64,000 nt of DNA, taken from the NCBI RefSeq assembly GCF_003268635.1, contig NZ_CP029639.1, positions 742,001 through 806,000 on the forward strand. The letters are read 5' to 3'. The DNA is from Paenibacillus sp. DCT19. GTDB taxonomy: Bacteria > Bacillota > Bacilli > Paenibacillales > Paenibacillaceae. Positions 1 to 11,638 of the stretch are shown here, in pieces. The first letter of the stretch is position 1, and each line of letters begins with the position of its first letter. The notes beneath the pieces are model-generated. The model was not told the DNA's origin and made no database searches. It saw only the letters and a list, made by a program, of their open reading frames with translations. The translations under genes and the position numbers were made by a program.

Positions 1-2
1 GT

Positions 3-518
3 GTGGTTAACTTGTCACTAATCTTGCCTAATCCTAAGCACGCGATCAATATTCATGATGATTTCCGTCATATGGCTGCTTTGATAGCCCGCTCACTGAA
101 TCCATGGTCTGATCAGGCTAAGACGGGAGAAGTGGAAGGTGCTTTTTGCCCGGGGGATTATGATGTAAGTGTTGGGGGATTGAAATTTTGCGGAATCGCT
201 CAGCGAAGACAGGCTAAGGCTTACATTATTACTGCGTTTGTAATTGTGGAAGGCAAGGGCGATATGCTTGCAGCAGAGGTGCGACGATTCTATGAGCAAG
301 CGGCCAATGGGATGAAATCTGGCTATCCGGATGTACATTCAGGTACGATGGCGAGTCTTCAAGAACTAGCTGGTGTACCTTCTGCGGCGGCATATACAGC
401 ATCCTTGGTGCGTACACTACGTAACCATTATCCTTCGTCAGAAACGAGCCGAGTATTGACTGTGAACCGGGACACGGTTGAACAGACGATGCAGCAGATG
501 AAGTTACGTTATGATTAG
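3..518 (+). CDS. lipL: Octanoyl-[GcvH]:protein N-octanoyltransferase (LipL-like), C-terminal part
   Basis: This is the C-terminal 171 residues of a gene that begins left of the window; the GTG at position 3 is internal, not a start. The segment PGDYDVSVGGLKFCGIAQRR matches the biotin/lipoate protein ligase fold as found in LipL (B. subtilis YwfL), where the same region reads G-S-Y-D-x-S-x-x-G-K-K-F-x-G-I-x-Q-R-R. LipL moves the octanoyl group from GcvH to E2 subunits of the dehydrogenase complexes in lipoic acid biosynthesis, in the cytoplasm. The catalytic cysteine region lies outside the window, so a LipM or LplA relative cannot be excluded. A 20-base copy of repeat family C lies just after the stop codon. 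Confidence 0.7.
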   Translation: MVNLSLILPNPKHAINIHDDFRHMAALIARSLNPWSDQAKTGEVEGAFCPGDYDVSVGGLKFCGIAQRRQAKAYIITAFVIVEGKGDMLAAEVRRFYEQAANGMKSGYPDVHSGTMASLQELAGVPSAAAYTASLVRTLRNHYPSSETSRVLTVNRDTVEQTMQQMKLRYD

Positions 519-520
519 GG

Positions 521-540
521 AGTTTTCAGACACGACCTAG
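521..540. repeat. Solo end of short repeat family C
   Basis: The 20 bases AGTTTTCAGACACGACCTAG differ at only two positions from bases 45089-45108, which form the right arm of a short inverted-repeat element near hemL. No matching left arm is seen here, so this is a half copy or remnant directly after the lipL-like stop codon. Confidence 0.4.
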
Positions 541-629
541 ATTGATATAGATTCATTAGATTGGAATACACTGACTTGGAATTGGTTAATAGAGATGATA
601 TGATGTGATTTCGGAAGGAGAGTGACAGA

Positions 630-854
630 ATGGAAACATTGAGATATACATTTGAATACGAGGTTGTATCTTCGGGCGAAAAGTCTGAATTCAGCCAAAT
701 GGGTACAAGTAAAGAAGAAGCTGCGGCGTTGATTATTGCACGAATTGCTGACTTGGAGTTTACGGGTGAGGAAGATATTAAGCTAGGCGATCTCATCGCG
801 ATTAGCAAACAGGTTGGCGACAACTATGTTGCCTGTGAAGGGTGCGCTTCTTAA
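630..854 (+). CDS. Small hypothetical protein, 74 aa
   Basis: A short acidic protein with a good ribosome binding site (GGAAGGAG about 8 bases before the ATG) and a terminator right after it, so it is probably a real single-gene unit. The N-terminal half predicts beta strands (TLRYTFEYEVVSSGEKSEF), followed by a helix rich in Ala and Glu. It ends in CEGCAS, a C-x2-C pair. There is no signal peptide or membrane segment. I do not recognise the family and assign no function. Confidence 0.6.
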   Translation: METLRYTFEYEVVSSGEKSEFSQMGTSKEEAAALIIARIADLEFTGEEDIKLGDLIAISKQVGDNYVACEGCAS

Positions 855-887
855 GTAAATGTCTTGCACTGATAGGTTCTAATAATA

Positions 888-921
888 AGCAGGTCTCTGG
901 TATAGAGGCTTGCTTTTTTTG
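888..921 (+). terminator. Rho-independent terminator after the 74-aa gene
   Basis: AGCAGGTCTCT pairs with AGAGGCTTGCT (two G-U pairs) around a short loop and is followed by a run of eight T. It ends the transcript of the small gene at 630-854. Confidence 0.75.
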
Positions 922-1088
922 TTGTGAAACGCGCGAAAAATGAAAAATAATTCATATTTGAAAAATATTTTTTTGCAAAAATGCGAGAAAAGCTCTTTTT
1001 CGCGGAAAATGTCGAAAATGTTCAGAATCCGTTCAGAGCTGACAGGTATACTCTTCTCACAAAAAGAAAGAGAAGGGAAGTTTCAAAT

Positions 1089-4000
1089 ATGAGAAAAAAG
1101 GATCGCCAGAAGCGCTCTAAGCTCCTGAGACAAATAGGGATTGTAGCCTTAACATTCCTTATGGTCTTGGGTTTGTTGCCAGGTCTATTTCAACAAGGAG
1201 TTGTACAGGCAAGAAGTTGTTATGAGATGACGGAAATCGATTCAAATAATGTAGAATGGAATCTCATTAGTACTCCTGAAGAGCTGTACTGCGTGGGAGA
1301 AGACGCAAACGGTAATTATAAGCTGAAGAATGATATTTCTGAAGCAGATATGAGCACGTTTTTAAACGGAGGATCTTGGACACCGATTGCCTATGAGGTA
1401 GAAGATGAGTCTGAACCTTTTACAGGCAGGTTTGATGGTAACGGTTATTCAATCTCCGGTTTGAAAACAACAGATGAAAATCAGAATGATGTAGGGCTGT
1501 TCTCTGATTTGTATGATGCTGAGGTTAAAAATCTTATATTAAATAATGTATCCTTTACAGGGAATGCGTCGGTAGGTGGGCTTGCAGGTAGTATATCAAA
1601 TTCTCGTATTGAGGGTGTGCATATCAGTGGGAATATACAAGGCAATAGAAGAGTAGGGGCATATCAGGGGTTTCTAATAACAGTGAATATATTAATAATA
1701 GTACTGACGTTGTGGTGAGCACTATAGATGAGTATGGCGAATCACTCGGGGACTATTTGGAGAACTTTACGAGAGCACAATCATCGCAAATGCTGCTGAA
1801 GGTACAGTGAGTGGTTATCAGACAATAGGTGGACTGATCGGAGAGTCGAATGATAATACCATTCGTCAGAGCTACGCTTCAGGACAGGTAATAGGGAACT
1901 ATCAGGTTGGTGGCTTGATTGGTGAACTTAATTATGAATCTGAATCTGAACTGAACCAGACTATTGAAGACAACTATGTGGTTGGTTCAATGAAAACTTA
2001 TGCTGCAGGTGAGGATGAATTTTCTGCTGAGACTATTGGAGGCTTAATTGGAGAAGTAAGAAAAAATGGTCGTAATGATGACATCCAAGTAATTATTCAG
2101 AATAATTACGTTGCTGCATCCCTCGAAGTTGACCTTTCTAATGGTGTATCATCACCTATTGATGATCAGACGATAGGGTCAGTCATCGGCAAAGTGAAAG
2201 GCCCAACTAATCAAGTGACTTTTTTCGGTAATTATTTTGATTTGAACAAAATTGATACGAACCAGCAGAATGGTTCTGATTATGCAATGGGTCTTACTAC
2301 TGAGCAGATGAAACAACAATCTAATTTCAGTGGATGGGATTTCGATGAGGTTTGGACATTCAGACAACGTATTAATGATGGGTATCCGATCTTGCGTTCA
2401 TCCAAGCTGATGACTGCACCGACTCCGCCACTGCCAGATCCGACAATACACTTCCTGTCTCCATACCCTTTGTACGGAACAGTTACTCAATCCACATCTA
2501 AAGTTACAGTGAAGGTGAGTGAGCCTGGTAGATTTTACTTTGACAACGATGTGTGGGACATGTTTAATGATCAGTTGACAAAAGAAGATACCAAGTTAAA
2601 CGCTATGAACAAACAAACCTATGTGGATTTAGCTGCGAATGAAGAAAAAACGTTCTTGTTTACAGGTTTGGATGAGAACACATTGTATCGATTGTACCTG
2701 GCTGTTGAAGATGTGAATGGTCAACTCGTAGATATGGGATCTAATATTTATCCAACACCTGCAAACTATACTCCTCTTCCGCAAAATGTAGTCGCTACAC
2801 CGGGTGATGGTCAGTCTGCCCTTGAATGGACTGAAGAACCAGAAGTAGAATATCGCGTGTATATGTACCAAGGTACGGAGGCACCAAAAGATCCAGATCT
2901 GTGGACCAATGTAACGGACAGTTACATCGATGGATATATCGGTGGGCTGACGAATGGTGAATCTTATGTGTTTGCAGTTAGATCGTATGCTTCCGATGAA
3001 ATGAATTCAGATTATGTTGCGTCTAACGTTGTAACTCCGCAAGAGGAGAATACAGGCGGTGGTAATGATGGTGGTGGTGGATCTAATCCAGATCCAGACC
3101 CAGACCCAGACCCGAATTTTCCTGTACCGCAGCACGTAGTGGCAACAAAGGGAGATAAAAAGGTTACGTTAACTTGGGATCCAATTTTAAACGGGTACGC
3201 TTCAGTTTATATGTACGAAGGTTCATCAGCACCGATAGATCCTTCACAATGGATTCTTGTTTCTACGGAAATTATGAATAATAGTTGGGAAATTAAAGAC
3301 CTTAAAGAAGGCGAAAAATATATATTCGCTGTTAAAGCTGTATATGATGGTGGCGAATCGGAATATGGAATTTCTAATTCAGTGAAGATTAACATCACTC
3401 CATCCAATCCAGAAACACCGGGTAATGGGGGAGGCGGGGGAGTTATTACACCTACTCCGGTAACGCCAACACCGTCACCAGCACCTGTGACAACGAGTCC
3501 TGCGCCAACTACTCCACAAGCTCCACAAAAAGAAGTAATCAAAGTGGATGTAGCAAATGGGAATCAGGCGTCAACGATTGCTTCCTTGGAGATTAGTCGT
3601 ACACGGGGCACAGATGGCACGGTGAAGGATGAGCTTCTGCTTGATCAGAGCAAGACCCAAACCATTATTGATCAATTGAAACAGACAGGCTCCCGCACAG
3701 CGGTTGTCTTGATTCCAGATACGAAAGATGAAGTATCACAGTGGGACCTTAATCTCTCTCCACAATCGTCAGCAATGCTGGCTGAGCAAGGTGTGGATCT
3801 CGTTATTTCCAATCCAAACGTGAAGATTACTATACCGGCAAGTTCTTTGCTCGGACGTACAGATGATATTTATTTCCGTCTGGTACCGGTGAAAAAAGAG
3901 ACTGAACGTTCAGAAATCCAAACGAGAGTGCAAAGCAATGAGACAATTACTCAAGTTGTAGGCACAACGAATATTCAGATTCTCGGTCGTCCAATGACGA

Positions 4001-4800
4001 TCGAAACGAATCTGCAGAGCAGACCTGTAACGCTCGTATTACCTGTTGAGGCTAGTCAGATCGCAGGTGTGAATTCTGAAGAGCTGGGTGTATACATTGA
4101 GCATAGCGACGGTACGAAGGAGCTTGTACACGGTAAACTCGTTACGATAAACAATGATGATCAACAAGGCATTGAGATTCAAGTCAACAAATTCAGTACG
4201 TTCTCCGTTGTTAAAGTGAAGGACTGGACGGACAACAGCTTGAAAGCTCAGCCATATATTCAAGGATATGCAGATGGTAGTTTCCGACCAGAGCGTAATG
4301 TAACTCGCGCAGAAATGGCAACATTAATTACGCGTATTACAGGAGCATCTACATTGGAAGCCAGTCATCCTTTTACAGACGTGAACTCCAGTCACTGGGC
4401 AGATGCAGCTATCTCAGCAGCAGCTCAATCCAGTTATGTTCAAGGCTACACGGACGGCAGCTTCAAGCCAAATCAAGCGATTACTCGTGCGGAAATGGCT
4501 GCTCTATTACAGCCGTTGGTAACATCTGACCAGATGAAGACTGTGCCGACAGCATTTACTGATGTGAACGGGCATTGGGCACAGCAGGCAGTAGAACAAT
4601 TGAGTTCAGCTGGAGTAGTTACCGGTTATGCAGATGGCACGTTCCGTCCAAGTCAGCCGATCACTCGCGCTGAAGCCGTAACGATGCTGAATAAGCTGAT
4701 TGGTCTTCAAGCTGCAACGAATGCAGCGGGACAGTGGTCGGATGTACCTGCCACACATTGGGCATATGCAGCGATTGAGGCAGCTTCTATCCGCCAATAG
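1089..4800 (+). CDS. SLH-domain surface protein with GLUG repeats and two Fn3-like domains (two apparent frameshifts)
   Basis: Read as printed, the gene is broken at 1656-1659 and 1748-1751. Both are runs of four G where five G would restore one continuous frame of about 1237 residues, including intact GLUG repeats across both joints. The ATG at 1089 follows GAAGGGAAG and starts a signal peptide: RKKDRQKRSK, then a hydrophobic core, then VVQA. Domains in order: GLUG repeats at about residues 130-430 (GGLIGE motifs), Fn3-like domains near 563-650 and 678-770 separated by a D-P repeat linker, a Thr/Pro-rich spacer, a beta-rich region, and three SLH domains from about 1050 to the end (GYADGSFRPERNVTRAEMA and two relatives). 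SLH domains bind pyruvylated secondary cell-wall polymer, so the protein should sit on the cell surface. The ligand of the GLUG/Fn3 part is unknown. Confidence 0.85.
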
Positions 4801-4842
4801 ATCGTTACAATTTATCGATATAATCTCATAATAATCAAATGC

Positions 4843-4888
4843 AAAGAGATATCTATCAGTCATTCGGCTGGAGATATCTCTTTTTTTT
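4843..4888 (+). terminator. Rho-independent terminator after the SLH gene
   Basis: AAAGAGATATCT and AGATATCTCTTT form a perfect 12-bp stem, followed by eight T on the + strand. The A-run on the left is shorter, so it may also work weakly for the convergent sod gene. Confidence 0.85.
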
Positions 4889-5002
4889 ACACTTATATTG
4901 TGAAGCATCGGGCTTAAAGAGGTCTGACACATTTATTTATGTTGTCCCTCGCTGATGAGAGTTGTTCTTAGGGTGGAAAGACTTTAAGAATCATAGGGGT
5001 CT

Positions 5003-6281
5003 TTAATAAGGTGGCCAGAGTAATTTCCTTGCCGTCTCGTACCGCTCAGCTACTGCAGGCCAGTAGACGACCTTCCACCAATCCTCAATATATTTTTGCG
5101 TTCATTCTGGTGCTTCAGATAATAAGCATGCTCCCACACATCCAGAGGAAGGAGCGGAACAATGTCGGATTGAGATAGGTTCTGATGCTTCTCTGCTTGC
5201 AAAATTTCAAGACGATGTGCCCGCGGACTCCAGACAAGCATAGCCCATCCACTGCCTTCTACTTTGTTTGCCGCTTCGGTGAATTGGTTCTTGAATGCTT
5301 CATAACTGCCAAAATCACGTTTGATCTGTTCAGCAAGCATGCCGGACGGTTTGCCACCACCCTGGGGACTCATAATCGTCCAGAAAATGGTATGCAGGTA
5401 ATGACCTGCCCCGTTAAAGGCAAGCTCCCGTTCCCAATGTTTTACGAGTTCAAAATTGTTTTTCTTTCTGGATTCCGCTAATTTTTTCTCAGCCGTATTT
5501 AATCCATCCACATAGGACTGATGATGCTTATCATGATGAATGCGCATGGTCAGCTCATCAATATGTGGCTCTAAGGCATTGTATGCATAAGGCAGTGGTG
5601 GCAGGGTATGTCCGCCAATCGGTACAGGGCGTTCCTTAACAGGTGGTGTTGCAGCTACGGAAGTGGTGGTGCTATCGCTTGTTTGTGTGGGGGCTGAGTG
5701 AATTGCTGGAGAGTTTTGAGTCTGAGTAGCAGATGCAGAAGCATTAGAGGTTTCTTTAGCCGATGTAGCTGCAGGCTTCTCTACACTTTCTCGTTGGGAT
5801 GATTGAAGGAGACTGTCCAGCGTAAAAGGGGGATCCGCTGCAGAGTCTCTCAAGGGTCCGGGCCCACGAAGTGTATCTAACACACCAAGGAAATACTCCG
5901 ATTCTCGAATAAAATGCAGAATAATAGCTTTGGCAGAGGGCACGGCCTGCACCGCAGCACTCTGCTCCAATAAAACATAGAGTTGCCGGATGAACTCTCT
6001 GGATTGTGCTATGCTCGCAGACACTAACTGTTCTACACTACGAAGAATATAGGGGCGGGAGCATGAGTTCCAGGTAACACTTGTTTGATTAGCTGGTTAG
6101 CTGTGTGTTCACTGTTTGAAAATGCTACTTCCCATTCCTCCAGTAGTTTGACATATTCAGGTTCAAGGTCAGGTACAAGTGTACGAATAACAAGGGTGTG
6201 TTCTTTCTCTTGTTCTTTCCAGAAACGAATTTCTTCTAATATACGCAGGGGTAAGAGTGGTCCATATCCTTTCCATTGCAT
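5003..6281 (-). CDS. Fe/Mn superoxide dismutase with N-terminal helical extension (two apparent frameshifts)
   Basis: The catalytic part has the Fe/Mn-SOD signature: LPPLPYAYNALEPHIDE, then HHDKHHQSYVDGLN with two metal-binding His, then DVWEHAYYLKHQNER with the Asp and last His. SOD converts superoxide to peroxide and oxygen. It is preceded by about 170 residues of charged helices with E-x2-H and H-x3-E-S-E patterns (resembling DUF2935) and a Ser/Thr/Ala-rich linker, as in SodF-type enzymes of Bacillales. As printed the frame breaks at 6052-6055 (GGGG; five G restores APYILRSVEQLV) and at 5093-5097 (five T; six restores the standard end KKYIEDWWKVVYWPAVAERY). With both repaired the protein has about 426 residues and stops at 5003-5005. 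The start at 6281 is chosen for GGGAGG ten bases upstream. Confidence 0.85.
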
Positions 6282-6434
6282 ATCCAAGCATCCTCCCGTC
6301 ATTGATATGATTCCGAATCCATTTCACCTTTAACATCGAGATGGGGCTAAAACAGCCAGATCTCTTTATCCTCGAACATGTCGTGCATAGCCATCGCAAC
6401 AATATATTCATTAATGATGTTGTCCTATGTATAT

Positions 6435-6458
6435 AAAAAAAGAGCCCCATAAGGGCTC
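6435..6458 (-). terminator. Rho-independent terminator for the alpha/beta hydrolase gene
   Basis: Read on the minus strand, GAGCCC and GGGCTC pair around a five-base loop and are followed by seven T. It lies about 45 bases after the stop codon of the gene at 6504-7517. Confidence 0.75.
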
Positions 6459-6503
6459 ATTCGTAGTTCGTATTCAGGCGCGATACACTTCAGGGCATGA
6501 ACA

Positions 6504-7517
6504 TTAATATCGATCCAGATCATCACTGGTGGTCTTCGTTACATGGCTCAGGAAGGTTGATACGCGGCGCAGGTATTCTTTGGGATGCTCACGGAAGATT
6601 AACTCATGGTGGGAACCGTCCACGATCCATTCCTCTGAATTCGGATTGGTTTGATTGGCGGCGAGTAGCTCCGCGATTGGATAAGGCGCCTTCTCGTCTT
6701 CCGTACCGTGAATGAAGAAAATCGGGAAAGGATAATCCTCTTTTTTGACCTCTTGATACGGAATTTGCTGTAATCCAGTGCCGTTCAGAACCGGGAACAA
6801 CAGCTTCATAATCTCAAGTGTAGGTTGGCGCGGAAGATCGATCTGATTATGAATGTTGTGATACAGCGTATCTGGTTCAAGTAAAAATGTGCTGTCCAGA
6901 ATCATCGCATCAACATCCTCGGTAAGAAGGCCTGTCTGTAATGCTGTGCCTGCACCCATGGAGAATCCCCATACGACGAGCTCCTCAGCACCTCGTTGCT
7001 TCGCCGTTTGAATGGCGCCCAGCAATTGTTGTGATTCCGCTTTGCCGCCTGTAGCGACGGCTTTATTCACCTGAGATGCAAAACCATAATCGAACATAAT
7101 GACGTTAAATCCAAGTTGGTGCGCATAATGGGCAAGGTCATACATCGGAACCCAGGTTTCCTCACGGTTGGCACCATAGCCATGACTGAAGATAATCGTT
7201 TTGTTCACATCTTTGTCGGCAGGAATGTACCAGCCCTGCATCGTTCGGCTTCCGTCTGCCGCAGGGAATGTTATGTCTTCGTACTTCATATTCCTCGCTT
7301 GCATCGGATTAGAGAAGACAGGGGCTACCGTTGGGTTGGATAAGACCCAGGCGATGTAACCGTGTAGTGCAATAAAACAAAAGAGTAGAAAAAATACCAC
7401 GGAGAGCAGCAACGCTACGATAATATGCTTGAACCGAATCAGCCTTGGCGATAACGAAGTAGGCAGATCGGACACTTTCGTTTGCAGCGGGGCTTCGCTC
7501 TGGGATGTCGAATACAT
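6504..7517 (-). CDS. Membrane-anchored alpha/beta hydrolase
   Basis: A 337-residue protein with one N-terminal membrane segment (about residues 30-60) and an alpha/beta hydrolase domain facing out of the cytoplasm. The catalytic triad is visible: nucleophile Ser in GFSMGAG, Asp in FIHGTEDEKAP and His in DGSHHELIF. The oxyanion region HGYGANRE follows the third strand. The family includes YqkD/FrsA-like serine esterases and peptidases; the substrate cannot be told. The start has a strong site, AAGGAGGGG, six bases upstream. The gene is single, with its own terminator, and is transcribed away from the IclR-type regulator next to it, which could control it, although no copy of that operator is visible at this end. 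Confidence 0.8.
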   Translation of the reverse strand: MYSTSQSEAPLQTKVSDLPTSLSPRLIRFKHIIVALLLSVVFFLLFCFIALHGYIAWVLSNPTVAPVFSNPMQARNMKYEDITFPAADGSRTMQGWYIPADKDVNKTIIFSHGYGANREETWVPMYDLAHYAHQLGFNVIMFDYGFASQVNKAVATGGKAESQQLLGAIQTAKQRGAEELVVWGFSMGAGTALQTGLLTEDVDAMILDSTFLLEPDTLYHNIHNQIDLPRQPTLEIMKLLFPVLNGTGLQQIPYQEVKKEDYPFPIFFIHGTEDEKAPYPIAELLAANQTNPNSEEWIVDGSHHELIFREHPKEYLRRVSTFLSHVTKTTSDDLDRY

Positions 7518-7784
7518 GATTGCCCCTCCTTATAAGTTCAGATGAAATTGAGGATAACAACGAGAACCATCAACCCATATACGTAGTTCCTAAGTCACAG
7601 GAACGAATGATACAAATGCATAATCTATCTTTATCGTATGTTCCTATATAACCAAAGTCAATTGATTGGCAGCATTTGTTACGCAATTGTTATATAGTCC
7701 TGAGAGGATCTGGTTAACATTTCCTAAGCGTACAAATCGCGGAATATTTAGTCTTATAAAAAGGAGAATATTGCCCCTTTTTAG

Positions 7785-7813
7785 TTTACAGATGAGATCG
7801 TTTCTCATATAAT
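7785..7813 (+). promoter_or_regulatory. Sigma-A type promoter of the IclR-family gene
   Basis: TTTACA at 7785-7790 and TATAAT at 7808-7813 with a 17-bp spacer. The rest of the 343-bp gap from 7518 holds no gene or other element that I can support. Confidence 0.7.
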
Positions 7814-7825
7814 TTATGTAACCAA

Positions 7826-7842
7826 GTTTCATGTGATGAAAC
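7826..7842. promoter_or_regulatory. Inverted-repeat operator, probably for the IclR-family regulator
   Basis: GTTTCATGTGATGAAAC is a perfect 7-3-7 inverted repeat placed between the -10 box and the ribosome binding site of the regulator gene. That position fits autorepression by blocking transcription. A near-identical site lies downstream of the acnA promoter at 22750-22766. Confidence 0.65.
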
Positions 7843-7860
7843 ATGAGGAGGCTTAGTGTC

Positions 7861-8604
7861 ATGGAAGACCGCAAGTTGACCGTCAGGGCTGTGGAACGAG
7901 CCTTGGATATATTATTGTGCTTCACAACTCGGAGTGATCTGGGGCTTACCGAGATTGCAAGCCAGATTGGTCTGCACAAAAGCACGGTGCACCGGCTGAT
8001 GGCAACCTTGGAAGAACGGGGATTTGTTATCCGGGATGCAGCTACCGAGAAGTATCGGCTTGGCATCCGCATCTGGGAGCTGTCCGCTCATATGTCCCGT
8101 AGTGATGACCCAGCTATCCTTCTTCTTCCTGCGATGGAGCGTCTGAGAGATCGACTCGGGGAGACGGTTAGCTTGTATTTGCGGGATGGCAGTGAACGGA
8201 TTCGGATTCAGGCTGTTCAGAGCGATCAGGCTATACGGCGTGTAGCTCCTGTTGGTGTGCGCCTTCCTTTATCCGTAGGTGCGTCCAGTAAGGTGCTAAT
8301 GGCCTTTGCTACGGAAGAGGATCGTGAGGAGCTGATGAATGGGCCGGAGTGGCCTGTCTTTATCGATCCTAAGGTCTATCTCGCGCAGATGAAGGATATT
8401 CTGGAGCATGGTTATGCAACGAGCTATGAGGAGCGTGAACCGGGAGCTGCGGCGGTATCTGTACCGATTATGGATCGCAAAGGCCAAATCGCTGCTGCAT
8501 TGTCTGTATCAGGACCTGTCAGCCGTCTATCACAAGAGACGTTACATGAGTATGCACCCGTGTTGAAAGAAGCAGCTGCTCAGATGGGCTTGATGTTATC
8601 TTAA
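7861..8604 (+). CDS. IclR-family transcriptional regulator
   Basis: The 247-residue protein has an N-terminal winged helix-turn-helix (residues about 8-65, TEIASQIGLHKSTVHRLMATL) and a C-terminal IclR ligand-binding domain (VGVRLPLSVGASSKVLMAF; GYATSYEEREPGAAAVSVPI). IclR proteins bind small metabolites and repress or activate catabolic genes. The start at 7861 is preferred over the ATG at 7843 because GAGGAGG lies nine bases before it. A sigma-A promoter and a perfect palindrome precede it. The ligand is not evident. The operator match at acnA points to central carbon metabolism, which is inference. Confidence 0.88.
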   Translation: MEDRKLTVRAVERALDILLCFTTRSDLGLTEIASQIGLHKSTVHRLMATLEERGFVIRDAATEKYRLGIRIWELSAHMSRSDDPAILLLPAMERLRDRLGETVSLYLRDGSERIRIQAVQSDQAIRRVAPVGVRLPLSVGASSKVLMAFATEEDREELMNGPEWPVFIDPKVYLAQMKDILEHGYATSYEEREPGAAAVSVPIMDRKGQIAAALSVSGPVSRLSQETLHEYAPVLKEAAAQMGLMLS

Positions 8605-8777
8605 CGAGTTTGTTCAACCACAACGCTCTTATGGAACATATATGTCATGATGAATCTGCTGATTCTGGAACATAAAGGTTGTTTTTCGTTCTCGGTTGAG
8701 CTATCCTGATATGGACAGCCCAGCCGGGCTTGATGAATTGAATATGACACTGCGGTATACTTGCCGCAACTTGTTAA

Positions 8778-8878
8778 CGTTACTAGGGGAGTCCGAATTG
8801 TCCGGACTGAGACGGAATCGCATGAGATTCTGGACCCTTTGCACCTGATCTGGATCATACCAGCGTAGGGAAGTAATC
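8778..8878 (+). promoter_or_regulatory. TPP riboswitch (THI element)
   Basis: The region carries the conserved THI-box blocks in order: ACTAGGGGAGTCC, GGACTGAGACGG, GACCCTTTGCACCTGATCTG and CAGCGTAGGGAAGT. It lies upstream of thiC, with an intrinsic terminator following, so thiamine pyrophosphate should stop transcription before thiC. Upstream, 8605-8777 holds no gene; TATACT at 8755-8760 could be a -10 box, but I see no good -35. Confidence 0.93.
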
Positions 8879-8967
8879 GGCCAATCAACCACGAACATCA
8901 ATGGGATGTAACCTATGGCTGAACTCAATTAGAGTTCGGTAATCGGTACATCATTGGTGATGGACAT

Positions 8968-8997
8968 AGCCGGTTCCCTCGGGAACCGGCTTTTTTT
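8968..8997 (+). terminator. Terminator of the TPP riboswitch expression platform
   Basis: AGCCGGTTCCC and GGAACCGGCT form a stable stem with a three-base loop, followed by seven T. It stands between the aptamer and thiC, as expected for TPP-controlled attenuation. Confidence 0.88.
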
Positions 8998-9145
8998 ATA
9001 TACAGTGAGCAGAGACAAGATTTAGACTTCAGAGTTACTTTCGTAAAAAGAGCGGAGGTAGGTATCTGTTGTGGAATCTATTCAATTAGTTAGGTGAATG
9101 AACCTTACTCTGCTGCATGTTGTCTTACTGTATATGTCTCTCTAG

Positions 9146-11053
<1,908 letters not shown>

Positions 11054-11079
11054 GTGAGATTGGAGATTGATAGTGCAGC

Positions 11080-11129
11080 AAAAAAAAAAAACAGTTCATC
11101 ACATAAAATGAGTGATGAACTGTTTTTTG
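11080..11129. terminator. Bidirectional terminator after thiC
   Basis: ACAGTTCATCAC and GTGATGAACTGT form a perfect 12-bp stem, with a long A run on the left and a T run on the right. It serves thiC on the + strand and the small convergent membrane-protein gene on the minus strand. Confidence 0.88.
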
Positions 11130-11202
11130 TTTGTAGCCTTCAGAATTGCTCTTTTGGTTTGACTAAATATTGGCCGTCGTTCACAGATATCTCTACTATA
11201 GT

Positions 11203-11352
11203 TTACTTCATTTTACTCCAAATTCGAAACAGAATACCTGCAATGACAAATAGTATGCCGTCTGCTAATTTAAGACTTCCACCGTAGATAAATGCAGAAC
11301 AGGCCAAGCCTATAATAAACAAAATTAGAATGTATAAGAAACGCACTAACAT
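11203..11352 (-). CDS. Small membrane protein, 49 aa
   Basis: A short frame, found by reading the minus strand, starts with ATG after AGAGGAGTGA, a good ribosome binding site. The product begins MLVRFLYILILFIIGLACSA and has two hydrophobic segments (about residues 3-22 and 28-43) split by a short polar turn (YGGSLKLADG). It ends in basic residues (SKMK). It ends about 75 bases from the shared terminator with thiC. I do not recognise the family. The size, topology and ribosome binding site support a real gene. The 286 bases upstream of it hold nothing that I can support. Confidence 0.6.
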   Translation of the reverse strand: MLVRFLYILILFIIGLACSAFIYGGSLKLADGILFVIAGILFRIWSKMK

Positions 11353-11638
11353 TCACTCCTCTACAATAAATGGAACTGTGCTTAACATATCTTAAGAGTG
11401 TGAACAATAATTCAAATTTATCTAATAAGATATAATGTTCTTAATACTCAGAGTAAATTAATAATAGAAATTTTTTAGTGTTCCTCTGGAATCATTATTG
11501 GCCGAACCCGAAAAACTAACGCTCAAAGCTCCGAAAGTTAATCCAACACTATGTAAGCCATAAAATACATATTAATATTAAATAGACTAGATACAAAAGT
11601 ATAAAACTAGTGCCCTAATCTACTCCCCATTCCAACAT

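Noticed and set aside
981..1088. Longer N-terminus of the SLH gene from the ATG at 981
   Set aside because: It would put about 36 charged residues before the signal peptide. The ATG at 1089 has a ribosome binding site and starts a normal signal peptide. The imperfect palindrome at 983-1003 lies in this leader and is too weak to call.
11054..11287. Open frame directly after thiC on the + strand
   Set aside because: It runs through the terminator hairpin and poly-A stretch, has no ribosome binding site and overlaps the better-supported small gene on the other strand.
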